Below are positions 21,364 through 31,771 of a stretch of 46,122 nt of DNA, piece after piece. Position 1 is the stretch's first letter; each line of letters starts with the position of its first letter. The DNA comes from Chara braunii (Eukaryota > Streptophyta > Charophyceae > Charales > Characeae): contig BFEA01000183.1 in NCBI GenBank assembly GCA_003427395.1, positions 940,375 through 986,496 on the forward strand, given 5' to 3'. Below the pieces are notes generated by a model. That model did no database searches and was not told the origin of the DNA. It saw only the letters and a list, made by a program, of their open reading frames with translations. Made by a program: the position numbers and the translations under genes.

Positions 21364-21394
21364 AACATGTTATTCGTTAAAATAGGACATTATA
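21364..21394. repeat. Left terminal inverted repeat of copy B
   Basis: Begins AACATGTTATTCGTTAAAAT and is identical for 31 bases to the reverse complement of 33819-33849. The outer eight bases AACATGTT are themselves palindromic. Confidence 0.95.
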
Positions 21395-21499
21395 TTTTAA
21401 ATTGGTACTCGCACGCTATTGATTTCATGTTAAAATCGCTATATTTTGAACCTGAATGGAACTTAGGAACCCGAAGAATGCAATAAAGAGACCATAAAT

Positions 21500-22330
21500 T
21501 GAATCTAAACTGGAGATTTAAGGCAATCACTTACTGATCATGATGGATTAAGTGTGGATTCCATTGCACTTCCATCAATTTTATAACTTAAAAGTCGTTA
21601 CGGTTACAACATGAATTGTTGAACTCTCGATTTCTTTACACCTTGCTCAATTTTGAGTCAGCATTGAGTCGAACCTCTTTTAGATGACATTGTGACTTCC
21701 CTTAATTTATTGAAACTCAATCGAAGTGGGACATTTACGGCAAGCACACGGATGGTTTAAGTATTAATAGTCTAGACTAAGTATGGATTCCGTCGCACTT
21801 CGATAATTTTTGCTTTAACTGTATTAAATGTATACTAATCACGACAAAGTTTAACGAATCACACGACAAACGAATGACACGACAAACGAGATTACNGTTT
21901 AAGTACAGTNNCTATGNGTTCCATCGCACTTCGATAATTTATGTACTACATACTTATTAAAAGACGTGACACTCAGTCTGTTCGGTGTGATTTAAGGATG
22001 GATTCCAACATTGTGATACTTCAATAATTTCGGACTCTATCACACTTCGACAATTTATGTGACTTTAAAGACCAAACTGACATGTCATTGTCATACATTG
22101 AAATGCATTTGAATCAAACATACTACACATGACATTGTGTGAAGGCGAAACTAGATGGTTTATGTATGGATTCCGGCGCACTTTGACAAAAAATCATAAA
22201 CCGATATGACATTGTCATATGAAACTGAAATTCACGTGAGTACCATGGATTTTGTCTCACTTCAAGAAATGTCGTACCCATGAAAAATTAAAAGTAAAAA
22301 ATTGTACTGGTAACTAAAGTTCAACATTAT
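21500..22330. repeat. Left subterminal repeats of copy B
   Basis: AT-rich gene-free stretch with direct repeats of the same family as in copy A: GGTTTAAGT or GGATTAAGTGTGGATTCC followed by GCACTTCGATAATTT, near 21545, 21750-21810, 21893-21945 and 22158. Several N bases lie at 21896-21917. Confidence 0.72.
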
Positions 22331-22463
22331 ACCGACATGTGCAAAAAATCGCAAATGCAAGATTGAAGTACGTCTACATTAAACGCTACAAGCCAACTGT
22401 ACATTGAACTATGTCTAAATGAAACGCTACGAGCCGCAACAATGTAAACTTTCAAAAACGCTA

Positions 22464-23396
22464 TCATTTACAAAATTTGAAGTTCCTACGATGCCCCCGC
22501 GTCCTTTTAGAACCAAACCCGTATAAGGCATTCATAGACGACCCGAAAACAAGGGTTTGTGGCTGTCCCTTCGTCGCCACCCTCGAGAACAGTGAAATGT
22601 ACTTCATCCTTACAAACCTACAGGCACCTGCCAAGGACTTACCGATGGCGTCATGCATACAACATGTCACTTGCTCTACCTCATGCCACTTATGAACCTC
22701 ATCAATTCGACTGGCAATCTCCAAATCGGATTGGCCGTTCTCGCACAGAAGGCGCAAACTCCCCATGTTGCAACCATAGATTCTAAGATTGTTGCAAGAA
22801 ACTAGCACTATAGCGTCTACCAAAGTCCGCTTTCGGTATGAACATGCCACACACAACACTCTGCAGAAGTCGGAACCGGCCACAGACAACCGTATGCAAC
22901 AATATGACACATCTTTTGGCTATAACCCGGCACCACGCAGCGGATATACTTCCAAAAACGGATTGTAGGATGCACAATCCAACAACTCTTGTTTCAAGTC
23001 CGCACACCACACCCGAGGTGACCTCTTTACATTGTCCAGGCGAAGGTAAAACCGGTTATTCTCTTCCTGCCTGAGCGCGGCGCGCAGGGACGGAAGTTGT
23101 CTGACACCAATGGCATAATGAGGTACTTTGATCAGACTTCCCCACTCCATCGCGGAAGCAAATTTGTAGTCCTTATGCCATGGGCATTTCCTTGCCAAGA
23201 TGGCTCTATCCCATTCTGCCTCGGACCACGCATCGATAGGCTTGTCAAAGAAGGGGACGGCGGTCATCCACGGGGCGTTTTCGGTATCGCCTCCCGAACC
23301 TCGGAATCCGCATGCACAAGGGTGAATGAGACATGCATAATCATGCCGATGGTTCATGACTCCTGTCGCACTCCCTACACAACACATGAAATGCAA
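22464..23396 (-). pseudogene. Copy B second gene, unknown function, one internal stop
   Basis: Two abutting minus-strand frames, 23396-22920 and 22919-22464, are in phase and separated by a single TAG (22922-22920); copy A reads Arg there. Joined, they give about 310 residues. The N-terminal part is Cys/His-rich (MCCVGSATGVMNHRHDY, IHPCACGFRG), followed by a conserved middle (AEWDRAILARKCPWHKDYKF, PHYAIGVRQLPSLRAALR) and a C-terminal part with LLCENGQSDLEIASRIDEVH and RFVRMKYISLFSRVATKGQP. I do not recognise a family. It follows the transposase gene on the same strand with about 215 bases between, so it may be a separate downstream gene or a 3' exon; the transposase stop is conserved in both copies, which favours a separate gene. 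The start codon is uncertain. Either copy B has just lost this gene or the TAG is a sequence error. Confidence 0.6.
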
Positions 23397-23610
23397 ACAT
23401 AAATGAAAATGAAATGTGGAAATAGTAAAAAAATCGCCTTCATGATGAACTTAACTTCGAAAATTGCCGAACCATCACGAACTATCTTAAAAAATTCAAC
23501 CGTGGACCGTGGATAAAATTCGCCACTTAGAATCATCGCAAAAATAATATACTCCCGTCTAAATTCTCGTTCGTCCAAACAGTTATTTTCAAAAATCTCA
23601 CTCCCTCACT
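23397..23610. other. Spacer between the second gene and the transposase of copy B
   Basis: An AT-rich gap of about 215 bases with no supported frame. It could hold the promoter of the second gene, or the 3' untranslated region of the transposase. Confidence 0.5.
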
Positions 23611-26556
23611 CTATTTGGCGGACGTGCACTCGTCGCCCTTGTCCCCTCCATCTGCACTCCCTTTACCAGAAGGACTCAGATCTAGAAGTGCAGCTTCAGC
23701 ATTCAGTCGAACACTGGAAGGAATGACAAGTCCAGTCGTGAATGGTCTTGTACCTCGGACCGGTTTCTCCCAACCGAAAGCGATCGAGTCCGCATCCTGC
23801 CATTGTGTCTGCTCAGTCATTTTCCATCGTTTTTCCCATGCGTTCTCATACAGTTGTTCAAGCGACTTAGCTCTCCCAGTCGGCACCCAATATTCCACTA
23901 GCACTTGATTATAATTTTGCAAATTATAATCAACAACCATCCGAGAAAGAGCTTTGCCCACCCAGATTGGCACACCGCTGGACAGATCATCGTCGGAGGG
24001 GCGAAGGATAAGAAAAGTGTCCACGTCAACATGCACGAGGGGGTCGAAACTAGTATTCGGGTGATTTTTTCTTCGTCCAACAAACAGGGGTTCCCTGTCG
24101 TCGATGTTGACACTGCGAGGAGGAGGTTGTTGATCGCTTTCGAGCAGCCGTGGTCGTGGCCAAAAACTTTCTTGAGGTTGTGAGGACAACCCGTTGGTGA
24201 TGATCTCATCGCCATGTTTGATAACCTCCTTCCAGTAACACAAAGCTCTTTCTCTCCTACTCACCTCATGGTCATTGTAAGTGCACCACGTCGACCGCCT
24301 ACTCTCCAACAACTCGCAGAATCGAACAACACCACTTTTGCCATTCAAATAGTCATTTTGAGGAAGGGGTTGCACATGAGGCAGGTCAAACGACCACGAA
24401 GGACCTGCATAGCTCTCATCGGGGTTTTGATTAAACCAATAAATCGGACCTTCCTCAGGCAACCATTCGTCGTCATCGCAAAACTCTTTGTACAACATGC
24501 CCGGATTATCTCCAATCATCAAAAATTTAAGCAAATGCGGTTTCGAAATACCGGTAATGTTTGACGCAACGCACAGGCTTACTATACTAATCCAATCTTC
24601 CATCGTATCGAGGAAAATACATTTGGGAGGCTTTTTGTGTGATTGCTCTATGAGCTCGAAGAGCTCGTCCATAGTATAAGCGTCTATGTCTTTCAATTTC
24701 TTCGAGAAAACACTGAAAGTAGCGTCAACGTTTGTATGGGTGTGGCCCACCAGCATGAAACCTATTTCTACCTCTTCGAAAACTTTGAACTTAACCAACA
24801 GCGCAGCCATCGCACATATGTACTTGTTCTTGTTTTCCCGCCTCCAGTTATCCGCTTGAATGCGCAAACATCGTGGCAGTGGCGTCCCGCTCCCTTGAAT
24901 CTCGACAAGGGTTTTCATAATACACGTAGCGACCGTGTTCGAATCATGTTTGAAATACGGAAACCACGTGTATACATATATACTAGGGTCTCTACCGTGT
25001 GCAATGACGCCTGTCAGATTCGTCTTCATCATCATCTCGTGCCTAAGTGCTTTCGAGTAGTTAGCCTGACCAATATGGGGGATAGTTGTTTTCTTCTGAT
25101 CCATGCCGGCAATGATGAGACACAAACGCTCGTTCGGACGGACCATCGAATCAGTTTTCGCTCGACTATAGTCCAATCTGTGTTCAACTTGCCTCCGTTG
25201 GTGAAATTTAATATCGTCTCGAGCTTGTTCTCGATCTCGAGGAAGAGCAACATACTGTATACGTTCCTTCAGCTCATGACAGACGACGCACTTCATGAAC
25301 GTGTTAGAGTGCACGAGGAAAACGTGAAAAAAGTGTTTCCGCCACAATTTATAGAAGTTGGACTCAGACATGACAGCGAGGCCAGCGACCAGAAAGTCTG
25401 ATTTGATGGGCTCATAAATTGATCGCTTTGTGAAAGCAGCGGGGAGTCGAAGCTTCGGTCTGGAAACCCCACCTTCATGAGCCACCTCATTCGGCATGCT
25501 ATCCGCATGACACTCGATGAACGCTCTCATGCTGGCAAGCATGGCGACCGTTTTACTGGTTGGCCGACATTTCCCCGTCAGGCCATGCTCGGAACGCACG
25601 TAACCATTGTCGAAATGCTTTTTGTAGCTGTAAAATGTATTACGCGAAACACCGAGTACTTTGCAGTACGCCATGACGCACATCGAACGTTCCAACTCCA
25701 CAGGGTGGACACGTCTCTGTCCACCCTCATTCACTGTGAAATCCTTAATACTTTTCATCCACCACTCAGCTCGCTCCACCGGACTCTTACTGTACAGTCC
25801 TTGTCTAACCTTTCGCACTTCCTCAGGCGACACGTCGTAACAACATCGATCCTTGCAACATGCCATGCCGCGCACCATGAGCATTCTTTTTTCGAACAAC
25901 ATGTTTCTCGCTCTTTTGCACTGTTCTCTCCTCCTAGCGTTCCTATTAGCCATGCTATACGTTCGTCTTTCGCCTGGCAGAAGTGCGGGCAAAATCTGGA
26001 GAATCGCCCTTCTCTCTGCATCACCCCTGTCAGACGCTTCCGACACAAACTGACTCTGAATTGGAATCGCATCATCACTTCGCACTTGCGTTGGACTCGA
26101 CCGTGCCGTGGAATGTTCCTCCGAAGAATAGTCGGTGGCAACCAACTCCATACTACCGGAGGTAGCACGAAGCAAAGGTCCAGTGGTAGAGGACTGTTGT
26201 CCAGATGAGTAATCAGTGACCACCAACTTCTCACTCTCGTCATCAGATGTTGCGTAAGAAGCACCCATTGGTACGCAACTACTGTGCGCCGAAGTGGTGG
26301 GGTTCACCTCGCCAGGAAAGTGGAACTCGATCCAGGAGGCAGATGTTTTTTCACCCGCGGACGTTGTCGCCAAATCCGTAGGCAGTTGGATGCAACCTCC
26401 AAAACTCTCACGAAAAGCTAGACTTCTTTTTCTGGGGAAAGTTGCAGTGGACTGTTGGAACGGCGAACTGTCCGAAGAGCTCGTCGGGGCCAGTTTCAGG
26501 TGTTGTAGCTGGCAATGCAAGTCGACAGCTTCTTCANTTTCCATATCCCGTTTCAT
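23611..26556 (-). CDS. DUF7869-like DDE-type transposase of copy B, 981 codons
   Basis: Probably the nuclear enzyme that cuts and joins the ends of this transposon. The start is taken at ATG 26556, because copy A has an ATG at the matching place (34768). The open frame extends 17 codons further without an ATG. Residues 1 to about 190 are Ser/Thr-rich and variable. A basic segment follows (NARRREQCKRARNMLFEKR), then a cysteine cluster CCKDRCC at about 235, a helix-turn-helix-like stretch (CKVLGVSRNTFYSYKKHF, about 300) and CVVCHEL at about 425. The DDE-like core spans about 480-625: AGMDQKKTTIPH, RIQADNWRRENKNKY at about 570, and FMLVGHTHTNVDATFSVFSK at about 607. These match the GMDQ, DN-ENKN and GHTH-VD pattern I recall for DUF7869 proteins. 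The stop is TAG 23611-23613. One N (26537) makes one residue unknown. No intron is needed. Confidence 0.85.
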   Translation of the reverse strand: MKRDMEXEEAVDLHCQLQHLKLAPTSSSDSSPFQQSTATFPRKRSLAFRESFGGCIQLPTDLATTSAGEKTSASWIEFHFPGEVNPTTSAHSSCVPMGASYATSDDESEKLVVTDYSSGQQSSTTGPLLRATSGSMELVATDYSSEEHSTARSSPTQVRSDDAIPIQSQFVSEASDRGDAERRAILQILPALLPGERRTYSMANRNARRREQCKRARNMLFEKRMLMVRGMACCKDRCCYDVSPEEVRKVRQGLYSKSPVERAEWWMKSIKDFTVNEGGQRRVHPVELERSMCVMAYCKVLGVSRNTFYSYKKHFDNGYVRSEHGLTGKCRPTSKTVAMLASMRAFIECHADSMPNEVAHEGGVSRPKLRLPAAFTKRSIYEPIKSDFLVAGLAVMSESNFYKLWRKHFFHVFLVHSNTFMKCVVCHELKERIQYVALPRDREQARDDIKFHQRRQVEHRLDYSRAKTDSMVRPNERLCLIIAGMDQKKTTIPHIGQANYSKALRHEMMMKTNLTGVIAHGRDPSIYVYTWFPYFKHDSNTVATCIMKTLVEIQGSGTPLPRCLRIQADNWRRENKNKYICAMAALLVKFKVFEEVEIGFMLVGHTHTNVDATFSVFSKKLKDIDAYTMDELFELIEQSHKKPPKCIFLDTMEDWISIVSLCVASNITGISKPHLLKFLMIGDNPGMLYKEFCDDDEWLPEEGPIYWFNQNPDESYAGPSWSFDLPHVQPLPQNDYLNGKSGVVRFCELLESRRSTWCTYNDHEVSRRERALCYWKEVIKHGDEIITNGLSSQPQESFWPRPRLLESDQQPPPRSVNIDDREPLFVGRRKNHPNTSFDPLVHVDVDTFLILRPSDDDLSSGVPIWVGKALSRMVVDYNLQNYNQVLVEYWVPTGRAKSLEQLYENAWEKRWKMTEQTQWQDADSIAFGWEKPVRGTRPFTTGLVIPSSVRLNAEAALLDLSPSGKGSADGGDKGDECTSAK

Positions 26557-26784
26557 GAGGCCGTTCGCGGAGCCGTCTTTGGCGCCGTCATGTAACCGCC
26601 AGTGCAACGGTTGTGATTCCCGTCAGCAAAATCGATTAAACTATCCAGTGCGGATTGAACGGTTCATTCGAATTCGTCTCCACACCCTGCAAAACAGCAG
26701 AGCGAACTGTAAGCACGATCATTACAGAATTAAGGGCCAACCCCCCACCCCCAACCTCCCCCCCCACCCACCAACCTCTTTCCC

Positions 26785-26828
<44 letters not shown>

Positions 26829-27930
26829 CGAGCCGATTCCCAGCGCAGCAGCCGAAGCAAAGAAGTCCGCCAGGATCCGAACTCGGCAGAAATCAAATCG
26901 ACGGCAAACCGGTCATTAACGGGTCGCCGCGCACTGACCGTCGGCCAATCGACGTAATGAAAGCAATGGTATGAGAGGAAGAAGACAGGAAATAACATGG
27001 TTTAATGACCCTCAACCGACCCCCACAACCCCCGAGTAACTGCACGTCGATTCGAAGTATGTGTGTCTGTACTGAAAGCCTTTGCAGCCCGCGCNGCTTC
27101 GACANCGAAGCGCCTNCGCACGNGAACGACAATAANGANTGCCACCGTCAGCTACCCCTATATACCCCAGCCACGGCAACACACACGGCGAGCTTGATTG
27201 TGCACCCATGGGTCCCCGACAATAACAACACACGTGATGGACCAGGCCGCGCAAAAGGACGGTTAGCATCACCCGGAACTGAAAATTTCGCCGCGCTCTG
27301 AACATCGTGTCCATGCTCTGCCGCTGTCAGCAGGAAGGCTAGCCGTGGGTGCAGCACCTCACAAGTCGTCGCGGCGCGAGCCCCAACAGACCCCTGCGAA
27401 CACCGATTGCCCCTATCGACCAAACTACCTGATTTCAAAAGGCAAAGGTAGAACAACGCGCAACTCCAACACCCAGGCGGCGTGGAGAAGAAAATTACAA
27501 CCATGGATGGAAGACCCTCTCGGAACCCCAACAAATCCCGGTCCGCGAAAACGAGAAGGCCATCTCCGACTTGTGCGATGGCAATGTTGACACCTGACTG
27601 CGCGAACCGCAAAGCACGCCGAGGCAGAAGCATGTCGGCGACTGAACCTCACCTATCGCGACGATTCCTTTCATCGGAGGGCAACGAAGATCAACGACAG
27701 ACCGCATTTTGACCCGGCCACAAGAATCGTCGTCAACCCCAATAAACCCCTTTAAGGGCAATCCTCAAGACGAAAAATTTTGCGCACCACCAGGCCACCG
27801 CGCACGAAAACGCACGAGGAAGTCTAAGCCGTTGAAAATGACGGTCAGAATAACGCAGAGTCCCGAAGCTCGCAGGAGCCGTCGTTCAAGCGGGCCTTGG
27901 AGCACCAAGGAACCGGTTTTCGCGCGGCCG
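26557..27930. other. GC-rich non-coding stretch upstream of the copy B transposase
   Basis: This divergent intergenic region presumably contains the transposase promoter. The first 150 bases are conserved in copy A (34769-34930), then the two copies part. It contains a 42-base poly-C tract (26786-26827) and several N bases (27094-27138). Satellite-like fragments appear near 26860-26885 (GGATCCGAACTCGGC) and 27735-27790. Open frames here are Pro/Arg-rich and unsupported. Confidence 0.55.
26786..26827. repeat. Poly-C tract, 42 bases
   Basis: Uninterrupted C run next to C-rich sequence (26741-26785). The stated length is subject to sequencing error. Confidence 0.95.
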
Positions 27931-30790
27931 GTGTCATTTGAAGGGAGCGTCAGCGGGGGCACGCAAGGAACGCCATTTTCGGGCGCACAGAAGGAAGGCC
28001 ATCGCGCTTTCAATTGGTCGTCGTGCGACAACACTCGCAGAACAGAGGGTAGCGGTGGATGTACCACCAGACAATTCGGCGCAGCGCGACCCCAAATTGA
28101 CCCCTACAGACACAGACGGCGAGCAATGTTGTGCACGAATACTCCTCGCGCAATCGACTCGCACGCAAAGGTCCACGCATCATGCGAAGGACTGTTAGAT
28201 TCCCACGGATCCTCAAAGTCCGCCGGGATCCGAACTCGGCAGAATGCGAGTGCAGCGAGTAACAAGTTTTCGCATGGCTGCAACTATTGGAACGGGTGGT
28301 TGGCGTTTGCACAGAAGCAGGCCATGCTTGGGGGAACCCCCCACAAACCCCCATAAGCCATGTCTTGAATCGAGCATTTTGCGCACCCCTGGGCCTCTGA
28401 CTTCCAGAACACGTCGGGATCGACGGCAGACCGACAACAGGCACGTCTGCTGTCATCGACGGCAACCCCCACAAACCCCTACAAGGGCATTCATGACGGC
28501 GAAGAATTTTGCGCACCAATACTCCTCCTGGAAGAAATCGCACGGAAAGGTCCACGCCTCATGGGAAGGACGGTTAGATTCCCACGGTTACATTCCCGCG
28601 GTCAGATTCCCGTAAATAACATGTCGAAATGCTGAAATGGATGGAAGACCCCCTCCCCTGCAACCCTTCCAAACCCCGACTCCGCCAGTCGACATGTCGC
28701 GCGCCGGGAACGTCGACGTGCGACAATGCGAACCGGAAAGCGCTCCGGAACACGAGCACATCCGCGACAAGACTCCGCGCTCCGCGACGGTCCAAACCCG
28801 TAGGGGGCAACATAGATCGACGGCAGACCGATGAAGGTCACGTCTGTTGTCACCGACGGCCACCCCCATAAACCCCTACGCGGGCATTCCAGGCGGCGAG
28901 GAATTTTGTGCACCAATACTCCTCCCTGGACTAACTCGCACGAAAAGGTCCACGTCTCTTGCGAAGGACGGTTAGATGCATGCGGATTCTCAAAGTCCGC
29001 CGGGATCCGAACTTGGCGGATGCGAGTGCAGCAAGTAACAGGTCTTCGCGCGGCTGCAGCTATTGGAACGGGTGGTTGGCGTGTGCACAGTAGCTGTTGA
29101 TGCTTGGCCGCACCCCCCATATATCCCTAAACGCCAATTCTTGAAGCGAGCACTTTGCGGAACGAAGGGCCTGTGACTACCAGAACACGGCGGGATCGAC
29201 GGCAGACCGACAACGGACATGTTTGCAGCAACCGACGTCAACCCCCGTAAACCCCTACACGGCCATTCCAGACGGGAAGGAATTTTGCGCAGCAGAACTC
29301 CTCCCGGAAGCAACGGGCACGCAATGGTCCACGCCTCATGCGAAGGACGATTAGATTGCCGCAGATCCTCAAAGTCCGTCGGGATCCGAACTTGGCGGAT
29401 GTGTGTGCAGCGAGCAACTGATTTTCTTGTGGCTGCAGCTATTGGAACGTGCGGTTCGCGTTTGCACAGAAACAAACGATGCTTGGCCGCACCCCCCATA
29501 AACCCCTACAAGCCATTTCTTGAAGCGAGCATTTAGCGCACCCCAGGGCCCCCGACTACCAGAGCACGTCGGGATCGACGGCCGACTGACAACGGACACG
29601 TCTGCTGCCACCAACGGCAACCCCCTTAAACCCCTACAAGGGCATTCCAAACGGCGAGGAATTTTGCGCACCAATACTCCTCTCGCAATCAAGTCGCACG
29701 CAATGGTCCACGCGTCATGTGTAGGACGGCAGGATTCCAGCGGATCCTCAAAGTCCGCCGGGATCCGAACTTGGCGGATGGGAGTGCAGCGAATCACAGG
29801 TTTTCGCGCGGCTGCAGCGGTTGGAACGGTTGGTCGGTGTTTGCACAGAAACAGATGTTGCTTGGCCGCACCCCCCATAAACCCCTATAAGCCATTTCTT
29901 GAAGCGAGCAATTAGCGCACCCCAGGGCCTCCGACTACCAGAGCACGTCGGGATCGACGGCAGACCGACAACGGACACGCATGATGGCACCGACGGAAAC
30001 CCCCGTAAACCCCTACAAGGGCATTCNAGACGNNGANGAATTTTGNGCACCAACACTCCTCTCGCAATCAAGTCGCACGCAATGGTCCACGCGTCATGCG
30101 TAGGACGGTTGGATTCCAGCGGATCCTCAAAGTCCGCCGGGACCCGAACTTGGCAGATGCGAGTACAGCGAGGCACAGGTTTTCGCGCGGCTGCAGCGGC
30201 TGGAACGGTTGGTCGGCGTTTGCACAGAAGCAGATGATGATTGGGCGCACCCCCCGTAAACCCCTACAAACCATTTCTTGAAGCGAGCATTCTGCGCACC
30301 CCAAGGCCTCTAACTGCCAAAACTCGTCGGGATCGACGGCACCCTGATAACGGACACGCATGATGGTGGAAACCCCCGTAAACCCTTGAATGGGCTTTCC
30401 GTACGGCGAGGAGTTTTGCGAACCAATACTCCTCCCGGTAGCAACTCGCACGCAAAGGTCCACACCTCATGCGAAGGACAGTCAGTTTCCCGCGGATCCT
30501 CAAAGTCCGTCGGGATCCGAACTTGGGGGATGCGAGTGTAGCGAGTAACAGGTTTTCGCGCGGTCGCATGTATAAGAATGGGTGCTTGGCGTTTGCACAG
30601 AAGCAGGCGATGCTTGGGCGCACCCCCCCATAAACCCCTATAAGTCATCTCTCGAAGCGTGCATTTTGCGCAACCCAGGGTTTCCGACTAGCAGACCACG
30701 TCGGACAGTCCGGGGTCTTGAACGAGGCGGTTGGATTTGCGCGGATCCCCGAACTTCCCGAAGTCCGCTGAGATCCGAACTTGGATTGTA
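27931..30790. repeat. About 380-bp tandem satellite inside copy B
   Basis: Two landmarks recur in fixed order. CGGGATCCGAACTTGGC or close variants lie near 28227, 28999, 29378, 29757, 30137 and 30510. CCCCTACAAGGGCATTC or variants lie near 28475, 28870, 29250, 29630, 30010 and 30380. Spacing is 379-380 in the best part of the array, 772 (two units) at the left and 373 at the right. About seven units are present; the segment 28590-28850 is divergent. The unit length is not a multiple of three, so frames cannot continue through the array, and I treat its many 60-170-codon frames as chance. Each unit also carries TTTCGCGCGGCTGCAGC and GCACAGAAGCAG-like sequence. N bases occur near 30027-30046. 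Confidence 0.88.
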
Positions 30791-31520
30791 GAAGTTGACA
30801 TCACCACGGCCTTGCTACTGCCTCAGAACGTTATTCCAGGAATTCTTTCAGAAGAAATTGATTGTAGAAATGTTTAGACCGTAGTTCGAACAGCCAAAAG
30901 TGTTGGATATGCCCTTACGTTCGTGCGGAGAGGAAATAAAGCGACAGACGCGCTTTGTGTCATTACGTGCGCCGGCAATAGAAGCTCACAGCGTTGAATA
31001 TGTGGTTTTAACAACGCGAGTCGATAGCTCCGAACACCCTGCCAACCGCCACCTTGCGAGGGTCGCAACAGGAAGTTCGGATCCCGGCGAACTTCGCTTG
31101 TTGGCGCTTGCGATGTGGCGAGCTGCGCAAGGAGTTTGTCGGCGTAATCATGATGACGCCGACAAACTCCTTGCGCAGCTGTGACTTGAGAGATGTTTGC
31201 CTTCCGCTTCTGTGACTTGATGTGCTTTTCCCTTCTGAAGGGCGGGGGTGTCGAGCTCGAGTGCACTGCTCGTTTTGTTTTGCAACGTGGCTCGTGCGGA
31301 AGTTCTCTCTCTCGCACTCTCATGGCATGACGGGGTTTTGTAATTGCATGGGTCCTACGTCTTTTAGATTTCGTGGTCCTTTAATTGTCGTTCCGTCGGG
31401 TTCTTCTTCGGAAACGTGTATTCACTTTCCGTTTCGTCTTTCTTATGTTGTACAGGGGTAGGGTCGTCTCGAACACGGAGATCCTCTAAATATCCGGAAC
31501 ACATACTGCATACAGTCCCG
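30791..31520. other. Spacer with a 25-bp-stem hairpin, upstream of the Ulp1-like gene
   Basis: No supported frame covers this stretch. It contains a perfect hairpin at 31121-31180 and one copy of the dispersed motif AAGTTCGGATCCCGGCGAAC (31072-31091). It is the likely promoter region of the downstream protease gene. No TATA box is clear. Confidence 0.45.
31121..31180. repeat. Perfect hairpin, 25-bp stem, 10-nt loop
   Basis: 31121-31145 (AGCTGCGCAAGGAGTTTGTC then GGCGT) is exactly complementary to 31156-31180. The loop AATCATGATG contains the palindrome ATCATGAT. Confidence 0.95.
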
Positions 31521-31528
31521 GCTTGACG

Positions 31529-31723
31529 ACAAAACACAAGGACATGTTAAAGGCGTCAGGGGTTGATGTCGAAATCGGGAAGAAGGAGCATGCCATTGCC
31601 ATTGAGGAGTGTCTTTCCCTTCTGCCCCCAGAGAAAGGGACATATCCACGATCTGTGACTAGGGGTCAGGCCATGTATGAGAAATACTTAGCTTCTCGTC
31701 GTGTGATAAAGGAGAATCCTTAG
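31529..31723 (+). CDS. Possible upstream exon of the Ulp1-like gene
   Basis: An open frame of about 65 codons (KHKDMLKASGVDVEIGKKEH, then AIEECLSLLPPEKGTYPRSV and RGQAMYEKYLASRRV) ends at TAG 31721-31723, 48 bases before a good 3' splice site. It has a natural-looking, non-repetitive composition. If an intron of roughly 50 bases joins it to the protease frame, it would be the preceding exon; no strong 5' splice site was identified. I recognise no domain in it. A separate short gene or chance frame remains possible. Confidence 0.35.
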   Translation, partial: TKHKDMLKASGVDVEIGKKEHAIAIEECLSLLPPEKGTYPRSVTRGQAMYEKYLASRRVIKENP

Positions 31724-31771
31724 TGTTCCATTTCTCACTTCCCCCTCTTTCCTTCGCTCAATGTTGTGCAG

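Noticed and set aside
28010-30648. Many 60-180-codon frames, some similar to each other
   Set aside because: They are the same satellite unit read repeatedly; a step of about 380 bases changes frame at each unit, so no protein repeat can be sustained.
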